Source: Ascidia mentula (taxonomy: Eukaryota > Chordata > Ascidiacea > Phlebobranchia > Ascidiidae). Taken from it: a stretch of DNA of 64,000 nt. Made by a program: the position numbers and the translations under genes. Positions 15,682 through 28,095 of the stretch are shown here, piece by piece. How positions within the stretch are numbered: the stretch's first letter is position 1; each line of letters begins with the position of its first letter. The stretch covers positions 12,963,001 to 13,027,000 of the forward strand of contig OX387199.1 in the NCBI GenBank assembly GCA_947561715.1. The letters run 5' to 3'. The notes under the pieces were generated by a model that searched no databases, had not been told where the DNA came from, and worked only from the letters and a program-made list of their open reading frames with translations.

Positions 15682-16933
15682 GCAAGCGATCGATCGCCCG
15701 ACTCAACAACAGAACGGCTCTTTTCAGAGCCACCCGCTTGTTGCGAGGGAGAATCATTTGGAACCTTTCAATTCAATGATAATATTGCGCAGACCGGCGC
15801 CGCCGCCACTTTATCTGCGGGAAACGCAATCGTCGCGCCCCGCTACCACGCGTAGCCATTTACAACTTAACTTATTTTATTCAATTTTTTTGAAAAGTTT
15901 GTTCTGTCAAGTAAATTCGAGCGACAAGTTTGTTGTTTCACTCAATCCCTCGATTTTGAGTGTAATTTGGTTGAGAGGCGAAAACGAACCCAAACCAATT
16001 ATCTGCGCAGCTGGAGGCCTTGATTGGTAAACTGCTGCCTTGTAACTTTACATGTAACTTTACTGCTTGTTACTGCTTTCCAACAATTTCGGTACGTTGC
16101 GATAAAAGTTTCATTTACTACTTGTTTTGCAATTGTTTATATTTATCGCCTTAACGGAAAATCGACGCTTTGTCATAAAATCGAAGTCCACAAATTTTGA
16201 AGCCACGGGTGGTCGAGTTGTAAGCTTACAGCACACCTGCATTTTGAGTGAGGGTCATAAAAAATTTTCGTCTTGCATTCTGCAAACAAGTTCTCTCTTA
16301 CAACTTTTTCCACATTTCCACAGACTTTCTAAGCTATTAATTTTGGGTCGCGACATGTCCTCGCCACCAGTCCGGCTTTGATTTTCTGCAGTTTTTTCCT
16401 GTACTAAGCGGTCACGCGACGCAGGCCATTTCTCGATTTGCTCATACTCCCCAAGCCTAAGTTCGTTGCAAAGCGGCGATGCAGGCCACCCGCCGCGCCA
16501 CGGAACAGTTGTACTTCGTTCCTAAAGCGCGACGGCCGCCACGCCAGTGCAAGCCACGGCGACTGGGCCTTTCGCAGCCCTTGGCGCCCCACCTCTCCGC
16601 CACCCGTGGCGTTAGCGGTGGTCGCGATGACCTGAGTTCGCGTGGGTAATTGGGTGAGGCATCGCACTAGGCCCCTGTACAGCAATCGTTGCGAATGCGC
16701 GCGTGTACCAAACGTACGACGACCGTACTTCTTGATTGCTAGCACAATACCAGCAAGTCTACCGACCGATACAACGACGGTGGCAAACATCGTTTCGCGT
16801 TGGTCCGTAAACGCTCTAAAAAAGGACGGCGTTGTCTCGCGGCTGCCAAAAGCTATTTCTTCACTTTGGAAGCACCTACGCACGCACTCACGTCGAGTTA
16901 CTTACTTACTTACCCAAGAGATCATCAAGAATC

Positions 16934-17542
16934 ATGACGGACTCGAAGAAGCAAAGCAGCAGGAAGCCCGCCGCGCCCGCGGCACACCCCACCTACGCGG
17001 TGATGATTAAGGCTGCCATCGCGCAGCTGAAGGAACGCAACGGCTCGTCTCGCCAAGCCATCGTCAAATACGTCAAGGCCAACTACAAGGTGAGCAACAC
17101 GCCCGAAAGTCACATCAAGTTGGCTTTGAAGCGAATGGTGACGCAAGACGTGCTTACCCGCACCAAGGGCGTGGGCGCTTCTGGCTCCTTCAAGCTTGCC
17201 AGCAAGGCCTCGGCCGAAGCGCCAAAGAAGAAGACCAAGGCAAAGAAGCCAAAGCAAGCGGTTGCCAAGAAGCCGGCCGCAGCAGCGACGAAGAAGGAGA
17301 CCGGCACCAAGAAGTCGGCTGGCAAAAAGGCCGCGGCCAAGAAGCCTGCTTCCAGCAGCAAGAAGACTGCCGCCAAAAAGACCGCGTCGCCGAAAAAGTC
17401 AGCCGCAAAGAAACCTGCGAGCAAAAAGGCAGCGGCTGGAAAGAAATCGCCTGCCAAAAAGAGCGCAGTGAAGGCCAAAAAGCCGGCCGCCAAAAAACCG
17501 GCAAAGAAGCCCAGTGCCAAGAAGCCGGCAGCGAAAAAGTGA
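16934..17542 (+). CDS. H1: Linker histone H1 (unit 4)
   Basis: Same 202-residue protein as in unit 1. Hairpin at 17580-17595. Confidence 0.95.
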   Translation: MTDSKKQSSRKPAAPAAHPTYAVMIKAAIAQLKERNGSSRQAIVKYVKANYKVSNTPESHIKLALKRMVTQDVLTRTKGVGASGSFKLASKASAEAPKKKTKAKKPKQAVAKKPAAAATKKETGTKKSAGKKAAAKKPASSSKKTAAKKTASPKKSAAKKPASKKAAAGKKSPAKKSAVKAKKPAAKKPAKKPSAKKPAAKK

Positions 17543-17774
17543 GCACCGAAGTCGGCGGGGGGTCCGCATCATAACAAACGGCTCTTTTCAGGGCCACTCA
17601 ACTTTGTGCAAAAGAGAGAAGCGAGCCACCAGCTCAAAACGAAGGCCGGGTTGCCCGGCCAGACGGAGGGAGGGCCGACCGACTGACTGACTACCTTTAA
17701 GTATGCTCTTTGGCGCCCCAAACGGACGAATTTTTCTGTTTTGTTTCGCGGAGGTACGAAAACTGGCTACTTAG

Positions 17775-18158
<384 letters not shown>

Positions 18159-18210
18159 GCTCGTCTCGGTTTCGCGACCACAACATCAGCAATCGGCCCT
18201 TTTCAGGGCC

Positions 18211-18461
18211 ACCCACACTTTAATCGTGAGAGAATAGTTTGGTTACTTGGCGTGTGAGTTGTTTTTTGTTCCCGGTTTTGAGAGGTGGCCCTTCGCGTTT
18301 TGTTCTTGCCGGCGGCGGCGGCGGCGGCAAACAAAGCCAGGCGCCGATTGGTTGAAGGGTGAATTTAGCGCGGGCCAATAGGAAAGCGGCGCGAAAGTAT
18401 ATAAAGCCGTCCGAACGGCCGGTGGGCATCATTCGTTTACTGAAGAAGTACCGACGAGACC
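18211..18461 (+). promoter_or_regulatory. H3 promoter of unit 4, now driving a retrotransposon
   Basis: The intact H3 promoter (TATATAAA at 18398-18405) and leader run up to GAGACC at 18461, where the retrotransposon begins about 64 bp from the start of the TATA box. A transcript from this promoter would begin in the H3 leader and read directly into the element's ORF1. Confidence 0.75.
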
Positions 18462-18551
18462 TTGTCTCGGAAGAAAGAAAAGAGAAGATTTGTCAGGAAA
18501 CGAATAACCAGCGTGTGAAGATATTTCTTGAAGATTTCTTCAGTAGGACAC

Positions 18552-18602
18552 CTGAAGAAACTTCAGAAGACCCCTTGTTGATTGGCGGCCCTTGTTAGGG
18601 CT
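18552..18602 (+). promoter_or_regulatory. Structured 5' UTR of the element, with histone-hairpin-like stem
   Basis: Two hairpins lie before ORF1. CTGAAG-AAA-CTTCAG is at 18552-18566. GGCCCT-TGTT-AGGGCT is at 18587-18602, a 6-bp stem with a 4-nt loop, followed by AAGAGAAC. The second is 15 nt before the ORF1 ATG and resembles the host H4 hairpin GGCCCTTTTCAGGGCC in stem, loop size and the purine-rich sequence that follows. It is conserved in copy 2 (53602-53617). Its function is unknown. Confidence 0.5.
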
Positions 18603-18616
18603 AAGAGAACATTGCC

Positions 18617-19891
18617 ATGACCGAGGCCAATACTCAACCCCGCAGCTATGCGGCAGTAGCATCGACGTCGTCGGCACCACCTGCGGCAGTACAACAAACG
18701 GTAGGCGGTGCCGGCGGCGGTCCCCCTTATACCATCGACCGGACGGGTGAGGTTGAAACCAGATTCAACCCTGGACTAAAGAGAAGCGAAATCTACGAGC
18801 TGTTGGACTCTATGAAGTATCCCATGGACTGGCTGAAAGGATTCATCCAGTACCCCCAAGGAAAGGTAACCTTCTACACCAATAACTCTGCTTGTGCAAA
18901 GGAATTTGCTGCCTCCCTCAACAATACTGGGAAAGCGGTGTATGCAGACGCATACACCGAAGATATCGAGAGGGTTGTTGTCTCCTATGTGCCACCATGG
19001 ATGACGCAACGCAGAATCATTACCTTCCTCAAGAACTTCGCACCGGTAACCAAAAACTGGCAGATGCTTGACAATCGAAGAAAAGAACAAGGGAAAAGAG
19101 CATTTCTATTGAAGGCCTCTGTATTGAAACAGCACCCAATTCCACGAGAGGTATGGCTAGACTCGAAAAAGCTTAACTTCTATTATGCATCCCAGGCTGC
19201 CCACTGCAATTATTGCCACGAGGCAGGACACGAGAAGGAAACATGTCCAGAACTCCTGAAGAAAAAAGAGCGGCAGCAACAAAACCACCAACAGCAGCAA
19301 CACCCCCTTCCCGAAGAGCAACAACAACAACCCGAAGAACAACGGCAACAAGAGAACCTGCAACCCGAAGTCCATCATCCCCAACAGCAGGAAGATCCCC
19401 ACCAGCTAGAAGAACAACATTCCCAACGCAAGAGGAGCGACGAAGAAGAAGATGACGAAAGTACCGACTCCGACAATGATACCACCTCCACCTCCATCAC
19501 AACTACCACCACCTCATCACCTGGAGTTCCATCCGACTCCCTCTCCCCAGCAGCCAATATCGGGCTCCTTACACCTGGAATTCAAACAAGCACCCCGCAA
19601 CCAAGAAAGAGGAGGAGGAGGAGAAGCAACAACTACACCAAATGCTGCAGAACAAGGATACCTAGTGAGGTCAGTGACTTCTCTTGCGTATGCGAGAAAC
19701 GACACATCAAATGTGAATGCGGGTTTTGGAGCCCTGCTGTAAATTACGGGACCAAATTAAGATGCCCGGGCTGTGACGTATTATGCGTGCAATGTATGTG
19801 TAAGGAATTTTATCGTTTAAAACCAAAAGAAAAAATAACTTGTAACTGTGGGGTCCGAATACCAATTGATTTTAACCAAACCACAATTTAA
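18617..19891 (+). CDS. Retrotransposon ORF1 protein, copy 1 (RRM-like, CCHC, Cys-rich C-terminus)
   Basis: 424 residues, expected to bind the element RNA. Residues about 40-190 have the layout of type I LINE ORF1 proteins (RRM-like beta-alpha segments, with ERVVVSYVPPWMTQRRI and KRAFLLKASVLKQHPIP). A retroviral-type zinc knuckle CX2CX4HX4C follows (C197, C200, H205, C210). Residues about 215-330 are a Gln/Glu/Pro/Thr-rich, low-complexity linker. The last roughly 85 residues contain about 13 cysteines in CC, CXC and CXXC pairs, plus an aromatic/basic framework, ending DFNQTTI. I do not recognise this C-terminal domain; zinc binding is inferred. The ATG is the first after the 5' UTR hairpins. 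The stop lies 118 bp before ORF2, which is in another frame. Confidence 0.9.
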   Translation: MTEANTQPRSYAAVASTSSAPPAAVQQTVGGAGGGPPYTIDRTGEVETRFNPGLKRSEIYELLDSMKYPMDWLKGFIQYPQGKVTFYTNNSACAKEFAASLNNTGKAVYADAYTEDIERVVVSYVPPWMTQRRIITFLKNFAPVTKNWQMLDNRRKEQGKRAFLLKASVLKQHPIPREVWLDSKKLNFYYASQAAHCNYCHEAGHEKETCPELLKKKERQQQNHQQQQHPLPEEQQQQPEEQRQQENLQPEVHHPQQQEDPHQLEEQHSQRKRSDEEEDDESTDSDNDTTSTSITTTTTSSPGVPSDSLSPAANIGLLTPGIQTSTPQPRKRRRRRSNNYTKCCRTRIPSEVSDFSCVCEKRHIKCECGFWSPAVNYGTKLRCPGCDVLCVQCMCKEFYRLKPKEKITCNCGVRIPIDFNQTTI

Positions 19892-20009
19892 ACTTAATTT
19901 TAACTACGCAAAATAATGAATGTTTTTATAATAATAATGGACTTGTTGGAATTTATTGTTGTGTCTTATTTTATTGTGTCTGTATCTCCTGTAAAACTAC
20001 CTAAACATA

Positions 20010-23000
20010 ATGACGTCACACGTAAAAATTTGCACTCTAAACGTAAATGGCATGGGCCTGGCCACCAAAAGGCAGGCCTTGTTCCGCCATCTTTCCTCTT
20101 TAGCTTTTGACATCTATCTCCTCCAGGAGACTCACTCTTTACCCCAAACCGAATCCCTCTGGAAGTCCGAATGGACTTCCGGCCCTGCCCTCTTAAACTC
20201 GGCACCCTACGATGGCTACGCCAAAGGGGGTGTCGCAGTTCTTCTCAATTCTCCGAACCTCCAAATTCTAAAATCTGTTTCTGACTCTGCCGGCCGTATT
20301 ATCGCGGTCGACATCTCAACCCGCACCCACACCCTCCATATTGTCAACATCTACGCCCCCTCTGGAAACCCGGTCAGTAATAATATATTTTTTAATTCAC
20401 TGTATTCCTATGTTACATCACCGCACCCTATAATTTTGGCTGGAGATTTTAATTGTGTTGAAAACCCTTCCTTAGATAAATTTCCCCCTATCAAAACCTC
20501 TCCCCCCAGCACAAATCTAGCACAATTAACTAACCTTTTTAAGTTACAAGACTCTTTTCGTCTACTCCACCCCGATTTAGTTCAATTTTCCCGTCGTTCC
20601 TTTAATTTTCAATCCCGTTTGGATCGCATTTATGTTACTCCTCATTTAACGCCTAAAAATCATTCTTTTATTACCTGCCCCTATTCCGATCATGATTTTG
20701 TTATTCTTACTCTTAATTTGGTCTCTGCTCCACCAAGGGGCAGAGGCCCATGGAAAAATAATGTCAAAACCTTTTACGACCCCTTTTTTGTTTATGATTT
20801 AAATCGTCATTATGTTATTTGGTCTTCACTAGCTCCTATGTTTAACAACCCCCTTGATTTTTGGTTATCCCTTAAAGTTAAAATTAAATCCCTTATAATT
20901 TCCCATTCGAAACGTTTAGTTAAAGAATCACGTGATTATGTTTCTTCCCTCCAACAATCCCTTGATACCATCAGAACTACTCTTAATTTTTCTCCGTTGA
21001 AAGAACATTTTAATTCCTTTTATTCCGTTAAAAAATCCTTACTTAATTTTCATTTGGAATCTTCCCGTTCTAATTTACTCAAATCCTTATCTTCAGACCC
21101 TAATTTTAAACCCATCATTGACAAAGCCCTTTATGCAAAACTTCTTCCTTTAAAATTTAATCCCCCTATTTTTGAGTTACAAGATTCTTTTGGCCTTCCT
21201 TTAACTACCCCCAAAGAAATGCTTTCACATACTTTTGATTTTTTTAAGTTGTTATATTCTAATCAAAATCTTGAGTTACCAACCCCCACGAACATTTTTC
21301 TTAAACAACCTCCTAAGTTTATTCCTGATTCTTATTTAGAAAATTTATCTTCCCCCTTTTCAGTTTCAGAAATTAAAAAATCGGTTTTTCTTTTTCCCTA
21401 TGGCAAAACCCCCGGCCCCGACGGTCTCAGTTCAGAGTTTTACAAACTGTTCTGGGACCTGATCGGGGCCGACCTCACATCAGCCCTTAATTTTTCTTTC
21501 CTTAATGCTTATACTCCTCCTAATTTCACATCCGGACATATTACTCTTATTTTTAAAAAATCTGACCCTTCTTTGTTATCAAATTATCGCCCAATATCCC
21601 TTCTTAATTTAGATTATAAAATTTTGACGAAAACACTTAATTTACGTATTACCCCTTTTATTTCACAGTTAATTTCCCCTAATCAGTTTGCCCAACCTGG
21701 TTTTACATCTTCTCACGCCACTACCCTTCTTCGCGATCTTCATTATTCAGCCAAAAATCGTAATTCAGACTCCTTTTTTATCTCTCTTGATTTCCGAAAA
21801 GCTTTCGATTCTATTTCTTTTGACTGGCTTCTTTTACAATTAAAACTAAAACGCTTTCCCCCACTTTTTACTGATTTTTTATCTTCGCTCAATTCTTCAT
21901 CCTCATCACAAGCCCTCCTCAACGGGTTTGCCACAACGGGTTTCCCGATCAGGAGAGGTGTCAGGCAAGGTGACCCCCTTAGCCTGACCCTCTTCCTGAT
22001 TGCTGTCGACCCGCTTCTTGCTGCCCTTCAAAACCACCCCTCAATTAGGTCTATCCCCGCACCATGCCGTAACGTACCCAAAGCGGTCGCCTACGCGGAC
22101 GATGTCACCCTAGCGGTGACCGGCCGCGACTCCCTTTTACTTGCCCTCGACCTCGTCACACAATTTTCTAGTATATCTGGCTTAACCGTAAATCCCACCA
22201 AAACCCAGGCGATCGCCACTATCAATCCCCCTCATAACTTTACCCAATATCAAATAACTTGGAACAGTAAGGCCATAAGCCCTTTAAATATACCAATCGG
22301 ACACCCCAGCTCAATCACCGCGGCATGGCGCAAAGCCATCTTCTCTTTACAAACCCGTGTCTCCTCTATAAGCGACCCCTTTCTGACATACGATTCGAAA
22401 AGCATTCTCACTAAAACACTACTCCTTCCCCAGATCTCTTATTTAGCCAAAACATACCCTCTCCCTGAAGGACAGCGGGAAGCGGTAGACAGCATTGTGG
22501 CAGGCTTCGTTGGGGGTCACCACAATCCTACCCTTCCCATCCAAACCCTGGCGGCGTCGCGTGACCTTGGCGGGTATGGCGTCGCCAACATACCACTTTA
22601 CTCAAAACTATTCTTCCTCTTTCCTGTAAAAAATTATTATAAACATAGAATTTTAGATACCCCCACAACTCCTGCTCTTTCTTTTGTTGAGTTCAATATT
22701 GGTTTACCCCTCTCTAAGTTTTTTAATTTACGTACTCGCAATAATTTACCCCATGCCACAACACCTTCTCCTTTCTATAAATATCTTTTAGACCTTACCT
22801 TTAAGTTTGCCCCCACTGAATCTGAGTTACTTTCTCCTAAGTTAAAACCTCTTTATTTACGTTTGACAAATCCCGAATCAACCCCTTTTCAGTTGACAGA
22901 TTGGTCCTTGGTTCATCATCCTTCTTTACCCAATTATTTGAAGACATTTAATTTTCGTATTACTTATAATTTGCTACCCCTTAAGTCGACATATACCCCC

Positions 23001-23429
23001 TTTCTTTTAGACAATGATTGCTTTTGTACTTTTTGTTCTAACAAATACGAAACTAACAAACATTTATTTTTTGAATGCACCCAAATTCAACCACTTCGTT
23101 CTTTAGTTATTTCAGTTCTTAGAGCACTGATGCCACAAAACCCATATTATTTCGATAATCCTACTTATTTACATTTTCCCCAACTCCTTAACGATAATAC
23201 ACCCGAGCACCGAGCACTCATCATTATTTTAAACACCACCCTTACCCACACAATATGGAAAACCCGAAATAAAGTTAAAAAGAATCCCAATTTTGCTAAA
23301 AACATCCCTAAAAGATTGACCCAATCCTTCCGACAATCGCTAAACCTTAAATATCAGTTACTGCGGACAAGGCCAGACCCCCTCCTCGAGGTGGTACTTG
23401 CCAAAGCCAGAGATTTTTTACATAAATAA
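20010..23429 (+). CDS. Retrotransposon ORF2: AP endonuclease and reverse transcriptase, copy 1
   Basis: 1139 residues. Residues 1-235 form an APE-type endonuclease with catalytic-type residues N11 (LNVNG), E40 (QETH), Y115 (NIYAP), D146/N148 (GDFN), D205 (RLDRIY) and S226-D227-H228. The reverse transcriptase spans about 440-760, with GKTPGPDG at 465-472, NYRPISLLNLDYKILTK, D594 (SLDFRKAFD), GVRQGDPLS and YADD at 695-698, so the three catalytic aspartates are present. The C-terminus carries C1006-X2-C1009-X8-H1018-X4-C1023, as in L1/Tx1 proteins. The order and spacing fit the Tx1 branch, many of whose members are target-specific. The protein nicks target DNA and copies element RNA at the nick. 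No frameshift or stop. Start at MTSH, just before the endonuclease. Confidence 0.95.
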   Translation: MTSHVKICTLNVNGMGLATKRQALFRHLSSLAFDIYLLQETHSLPQTESLWKSEWTSGPALLNSAPYDGYAKGGVAVLLNSPNLQILKSVSDSAGRIIAVDISTRTHTLHIVNIYAPSGNPVSNNIFFNSLYSYVTSPHPIILAGDFNCVENPSLDKFPPIKTSPPSTNLAQLTNLFKLQDSFRLLHPDLVQFSRRSFNFQSRLDRIYVTPHLTPKNHSFITCPYSDHDFVILTLNLVSAPPRGRGPWKNNVKTFYDPFFVYDLNRHYVIWSSLAPMFNNPLDFWLSLKVKIKSLIISHSKRLVKESRDYVSSLQQSLDTIRTTLNFSPLKEHFNSFYSVKKSLLNFHLESSRSNLLKSLSSDPNFKPIIDKALYAKLLPLKFNPPIFELQDSFGLPLTTPKEMLSHTFDFFKLLYSNQNLELPTPTNIFLKQPPKFIPDSYLENLSSPFSVSEIKKSVFLFPYGKTPGPDGLSSEFYKLFWDLIGADLTSALNFSFLNAYTPPNFTSGHITLIFKKSDPSLLSNYRPISLLNLDYKILTKTLNLRITPFISQLISPNQFAQPGFTSSHATTLLRDLHYSAKNRNSDSFFISLDFRKAFDSISFDWLLLQLKLKRFPPLFTDFLSSLNSSSSSQALLNGFATTGFPIRRGVRQGDPLSLTLFLIAVDPLLAALQNHPSIRSIPAPCRNVPKAVAYADDVTLAVTGRDSLLLALDLVTQFSSISGLTVNPTKTQAIATINPPHNFTQYQITWNSKAISPLNIPIGHPSSITAAWRKAIFSLQTRVSSISDPFLTYDSKSILTKTLLLPQISYLAKTYPLPEGQREAVDSIVAGFVGGHHNPTLPIQTLAASRDLGGYGVANIPLYSKLFFLFPVKNYYKHRILDTPTTPALSFVEFNIGLPLSKFFNLRTRNNLPHATTPSPFYKYLLDLTFKFAPTESELLSPKLKPLYLRLTNPESTPFQLTDWSLVHHPSLPNYLKTFNFRITYNLLPLKSTYTPFLLDNDCFCTFCSNKYETNKHLFFECTQIQPLRSLVISVLRALMPQNPYYFDNPTYLHFPQLLNDNTPEHRALIIILNTTLTHTIWKTRNKVKKNPNFAKNIPKRLTQSFRQSLNLKYQLLRTRPDPLLEVVLAKARDFLHK

Positions 23430-23647
23430 CAGGACCCCACAGAGTGTACCCCTTTTTTAGCGCTTTCTTCCTCTCCCAGTTGACAGTGTAACTCTCCTCT
23501 TTACTTGCGTTCTCTTCTATAATAATAACAATAATAGTGTAATTCTCCTCTTTTATGCCGCGCTCTCTTCCTGTACATATTTGTAAATACTGTATCTATC
23601 CTTTGTTTGCGCTAGTTTCTGTTGTTATCGGTTTTTCGTTATTCGCT

Positions 23648-24105
<458 letters not shown>

Positions 24106-24488
24106 GCACAGCAGGGGGGCGGGCGCCAACTAAACGAAACGGCTCTTTTCAGAGCCACCTAATTATTGGCTAAAGAGAAATTTGGATAAATCTGAATGAA
24201 TGTGGGTGTCTAGTTCTAGTAGTTAGTTCGTTTTTGCGTAGACCTGCGTCACGATATTCAGAGTGCGTGACGAAACAGCGGGTGGTGATTGGTGGAGGGA
24301 AATTTTGGGTTAAAAAATGTCATGGTGGCCGCCGCCGCCGCAGCCGCAGCGTTGTGTTGCAAGGGATATATTTATTTGGGTATATTTGATGAGTAGCGAA
24401 ACGGCAGCAAGGCACAAGTTTTCTCTTATTCCTAAAAATTGGGTGGCTCTGAAAAGAGCCGTTAATGGTTGCGCGAGCTCCCTTGCCC

Positions 24489-24875
<387 letters not shown>

Positions 24876-25234
24876 TTATTTGCTTCGGTAGTAAACGTAA
24901 CTGAAGTAAAAAACGAATTCGATCGAATGCTCGCGCACGCTTCGGTCGTGGTTTTATAGCTACTCGATTTTGTCGAAGCCGATCGGTCGACAACCAATCG
25001 AAATCGAGGAAGTTAGTGAAACATTTTTGATTGGCTATGTAGTCTGGTTTGTTCAAATTTCAACAATGGCTTATTTGCATGCCCGGCGGCCAATCGCAAC
25101 AACGATCCTCCATTCGGCTTATTCCATTGGCTGCACGCTTCGAATGCTCATTTGCATGTGGCAAATATAAATACGGTCCGACACGGGGAGCTTCACACAT
25201 TCGTGTTGTTTGAAAAAAAAATTTAACCGCGAAA

Positions 25235-25594
25235 ATGGCAGCCAGCAAAGGCACAAAGAAGGCAGTGAAGAAGCAGACGCCCGCCGACAAGCACAAGAAG
25301 CGCAGGCGTAAGCGAAAGGAAAGCTTCAGCATCTACGTGTACAAGGTGCTCAAGCAGGTACATCCCGACACCGGAATCTCGAGCCGCGCCATGAACATCA
25401 TGAACTCGTTTGTGAGCGACGTGTTTGAGCGCATCGCTGGTGAGGCGTCGCGCTTGGCCCTGTACAACAAGCGTTCAACGGTGAGCAGTCGCGAGATCCA
25501 AACCGCGGTCCGCCTGCTCTTGCCCGGCGAGTTGGCCAAGCACGCAGTGTCCGAAGGTACCAAGGCCGTCACCAAGTACACCAGCTCCAAGTGA
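25235..25594 (+). CDS. H2B: Histone H2B (unit 5)
   Basis: Same protein as in unit 1. Hairpin at 25629-25644. Confidence 0.98.
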   Translation: MAASKGTKKAVKKQTPADKHKKRRRKRKESFSIYVYKVLKQVHPDTGISSRAMNIMNSFVSDVFERIAGEASRLALYNKRSTVSSREIQTAVRLLLPGELAKHAVSEGTKAVTKYTSSK

Positions 25595-26846
25595 GCAAGC
25601 GATCGATCGCCCGACTCAACAACAGAACGGCTCTTTTCAGAGCCACCCGCTTGTTGCGAGGGAGAATCATTTGGAACCTTTCAATTCAATGATAATATTG
25701 CGCAGACCGGCGCCGCCGCCACTTTATCTGCGGGAAACGCAATCGTCGCGCCCCGCTACCACGCGTAGCCATTTACAACTTAACTTATTTTATTCAATTT
25801 TTTTGAAAAGTTTGTTCTGTCAAGTAAATTCGAGCGACAAGTTTGTTGTTTCACTCAATCCCTCGATTTTGAGTGTAATTTGGTTGAGAGGCGAAAACGA
25901 ACCCAAACCAATTATCTGCGCAGCTGGAGGCCTTGATTGGTAAACTGCTGCCTTGTAACTTTACATGTAACTTTACTGCTTGTTACTGCTTTCCAACAAT
26001 TTCGGTACGTTGCGATAAAAGTTTCATTTACTACTTGTTTTGCAATTGTTTATATTTATCGCCTTAACGGAAAATCGACGCTTTGTCATAAAATCGAAGT
26101 CCACAAATTTTGAAGCCACGGGTGGTCGAGTTGTAAGCTTACAGCACACCTGCATTTTGAGTGAGGGTCATAAAAAATTTTCGTCTTGCATTCTGCAAAC
26201 AAGTTCTCTCTTACAACTTTTTCCACATTTCCACAGACTTTCTAAGCTATTAATTTTGGGTCGCGACATGTCCTCGCCACCAGTCCGGCTTTGATTTTCT
26301 GCAGTTTTTTCCTGTACTAAGCGGTCACGCGACGCAGGCCATTTCTCGATTTGCTCATACTCCCCAAGCCTAAGTTCGTTGCAAAGCGGCGATGCAGGCC
26401 ACCCGCCGCGCCACGGAACAGTTGTACTTCGTTCCTAAAGCGCGACGGCCGCCACGCCAGTGCAAGCCACGGCGACTGGGCCTTTCGCAGCCCTTGGCGC
26501 CCCACCTCTCCGCCACCCGTGGCGTTAGCGGTGGTCGCGATGACCTGAGTTCGCGTGGGTAATTGGGTGAGGCATCGCACTAGGCCCCTGTACAGCAATC
26601 GTTGCGAATGCGCGCGTGTACCAAACGTACGACGACCGTACTTCTTGATTGCTAGCACAATACCAGCAAGTCTACCGACCGATACAACGACGGTGGCAAA
26701 CATCGTTTCGCGTTGGTCCGTAAACGCTCTAAAAAAGGACGGCGTTGTCTCGCGGCTGCCAAAAGCTATTTCTTCACTTTGGAAGCACCTACGCACGCAC
26801 TCACGTCGAGTTACTTACTTACTTACCCAAGAGATCATCAAGAATC

Positions 26847-27455
26847 ATGACGGACTCGAAGAAGCAAAGCAGCAGGAAGCCCGCCGCGCCCGCGGCACAC
26901 CCCACCTACGCGGTGATGATTAAGGCTGCCATCGCGCAGCTGAAGGAACGCAACGGCTCGTCTCGCCAAGCCATCGTCAAATACGTCAAGGCCAACTACA
27001 AGGTGAGCAACACGCCCGAAAGTCACATCAAGTTGGCTTTGAAGCGAATGGTGACGCAAGACGTGCTTACCCGCACCAAGGGCGTGGGCGCTTCTGGCTC
27101 CTTCAAGCTTGCCAGCAAGGCCTCGGCCGAAGCGCCAAAGAAGAAGACCAAGGCAAAGAAGCCAAAGCAAGCGGTTGCCAAGAAGCCGGCCGCAGCAGCG
27201 ACGAAGAAGGAGACCGGCACCAAGAAGTCGGCTGGCAAAAAGGCCGCGGCCAAGAAGCCTGCTTCCAGCAGCAAGAAGACTGCCGCCAAAAAGACCGCGT
27301 CGCCGAAAAAGTCAGCCGCAAAGAAACCTGCGAGCAAAAAGGCAGCGGCTGGAAAGAAATCGCCTGCCAAAAAGAGCGCAGTGAAGGCCAAAAAGCCGGC
27401 CGCCAAAAAACCGGCAAAGAAGCCCAGTGCCAAGAAGCCGGCAGCGAAAAAGTGA
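26847..27455 (+). CDS. H1: Linker histone H1 (unit 5)
   Basis: Same 202-residue protein as in unit 1. Hairpin at 27493-27508, followed by the long-allele spacer. Confidence 0.95.
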   Translation: MTDSKKQSSRKPAAPAAHPTYAVMIKAAIAQLKERNGSSRQAIVKYVKANYKVSNTPESHIKLALKRMVTQDVLTRTKGVGASGSFKLASKASAEAPKKKTKAKKPKQAVAKKPAAAATKKETGTKKSAGKKAAAKKPASSSKKTAAKKTASPKKSAAKKPASKKAAAGKKSPAKKSAVKAKKPAAKKPAKKPSAKKPAAKK

Positions 27456-27711
27456 GCACCGAAGTCGGCGGGGGGTCCGCATCATAACAAACGGCTCTTT
27501 TCAGGGCCACTCAACTTTGTGCAAAAGAGAGAAGCGAGCCACCAGCTCAAAACGAAGGCCGGGGTGCCCGGCCAGACGGAGGGAGGGAGGGCGGGCCGGC
27601 AGGCCGACCGACTGACTGACTGACTGACTACCTTTAAGTATGCTCTTTGGCGCCCCAAACGGACGAATTTTTCTGTTTTGTTTCGCGGAGGTACGAAAAC
27701 TGGCTACTTAG

Positions 27712-28095
<384 letters not shown>

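Noticed and set aside
19213..19455. Arg/Thr-rich and Val/Ser-rich frames overlapping the ORF1 linker
   Set aside because: Out-of-frame readings of the CAA/GAA/ACC-rich low-complexity linker; not shared in sequence between the two copies.
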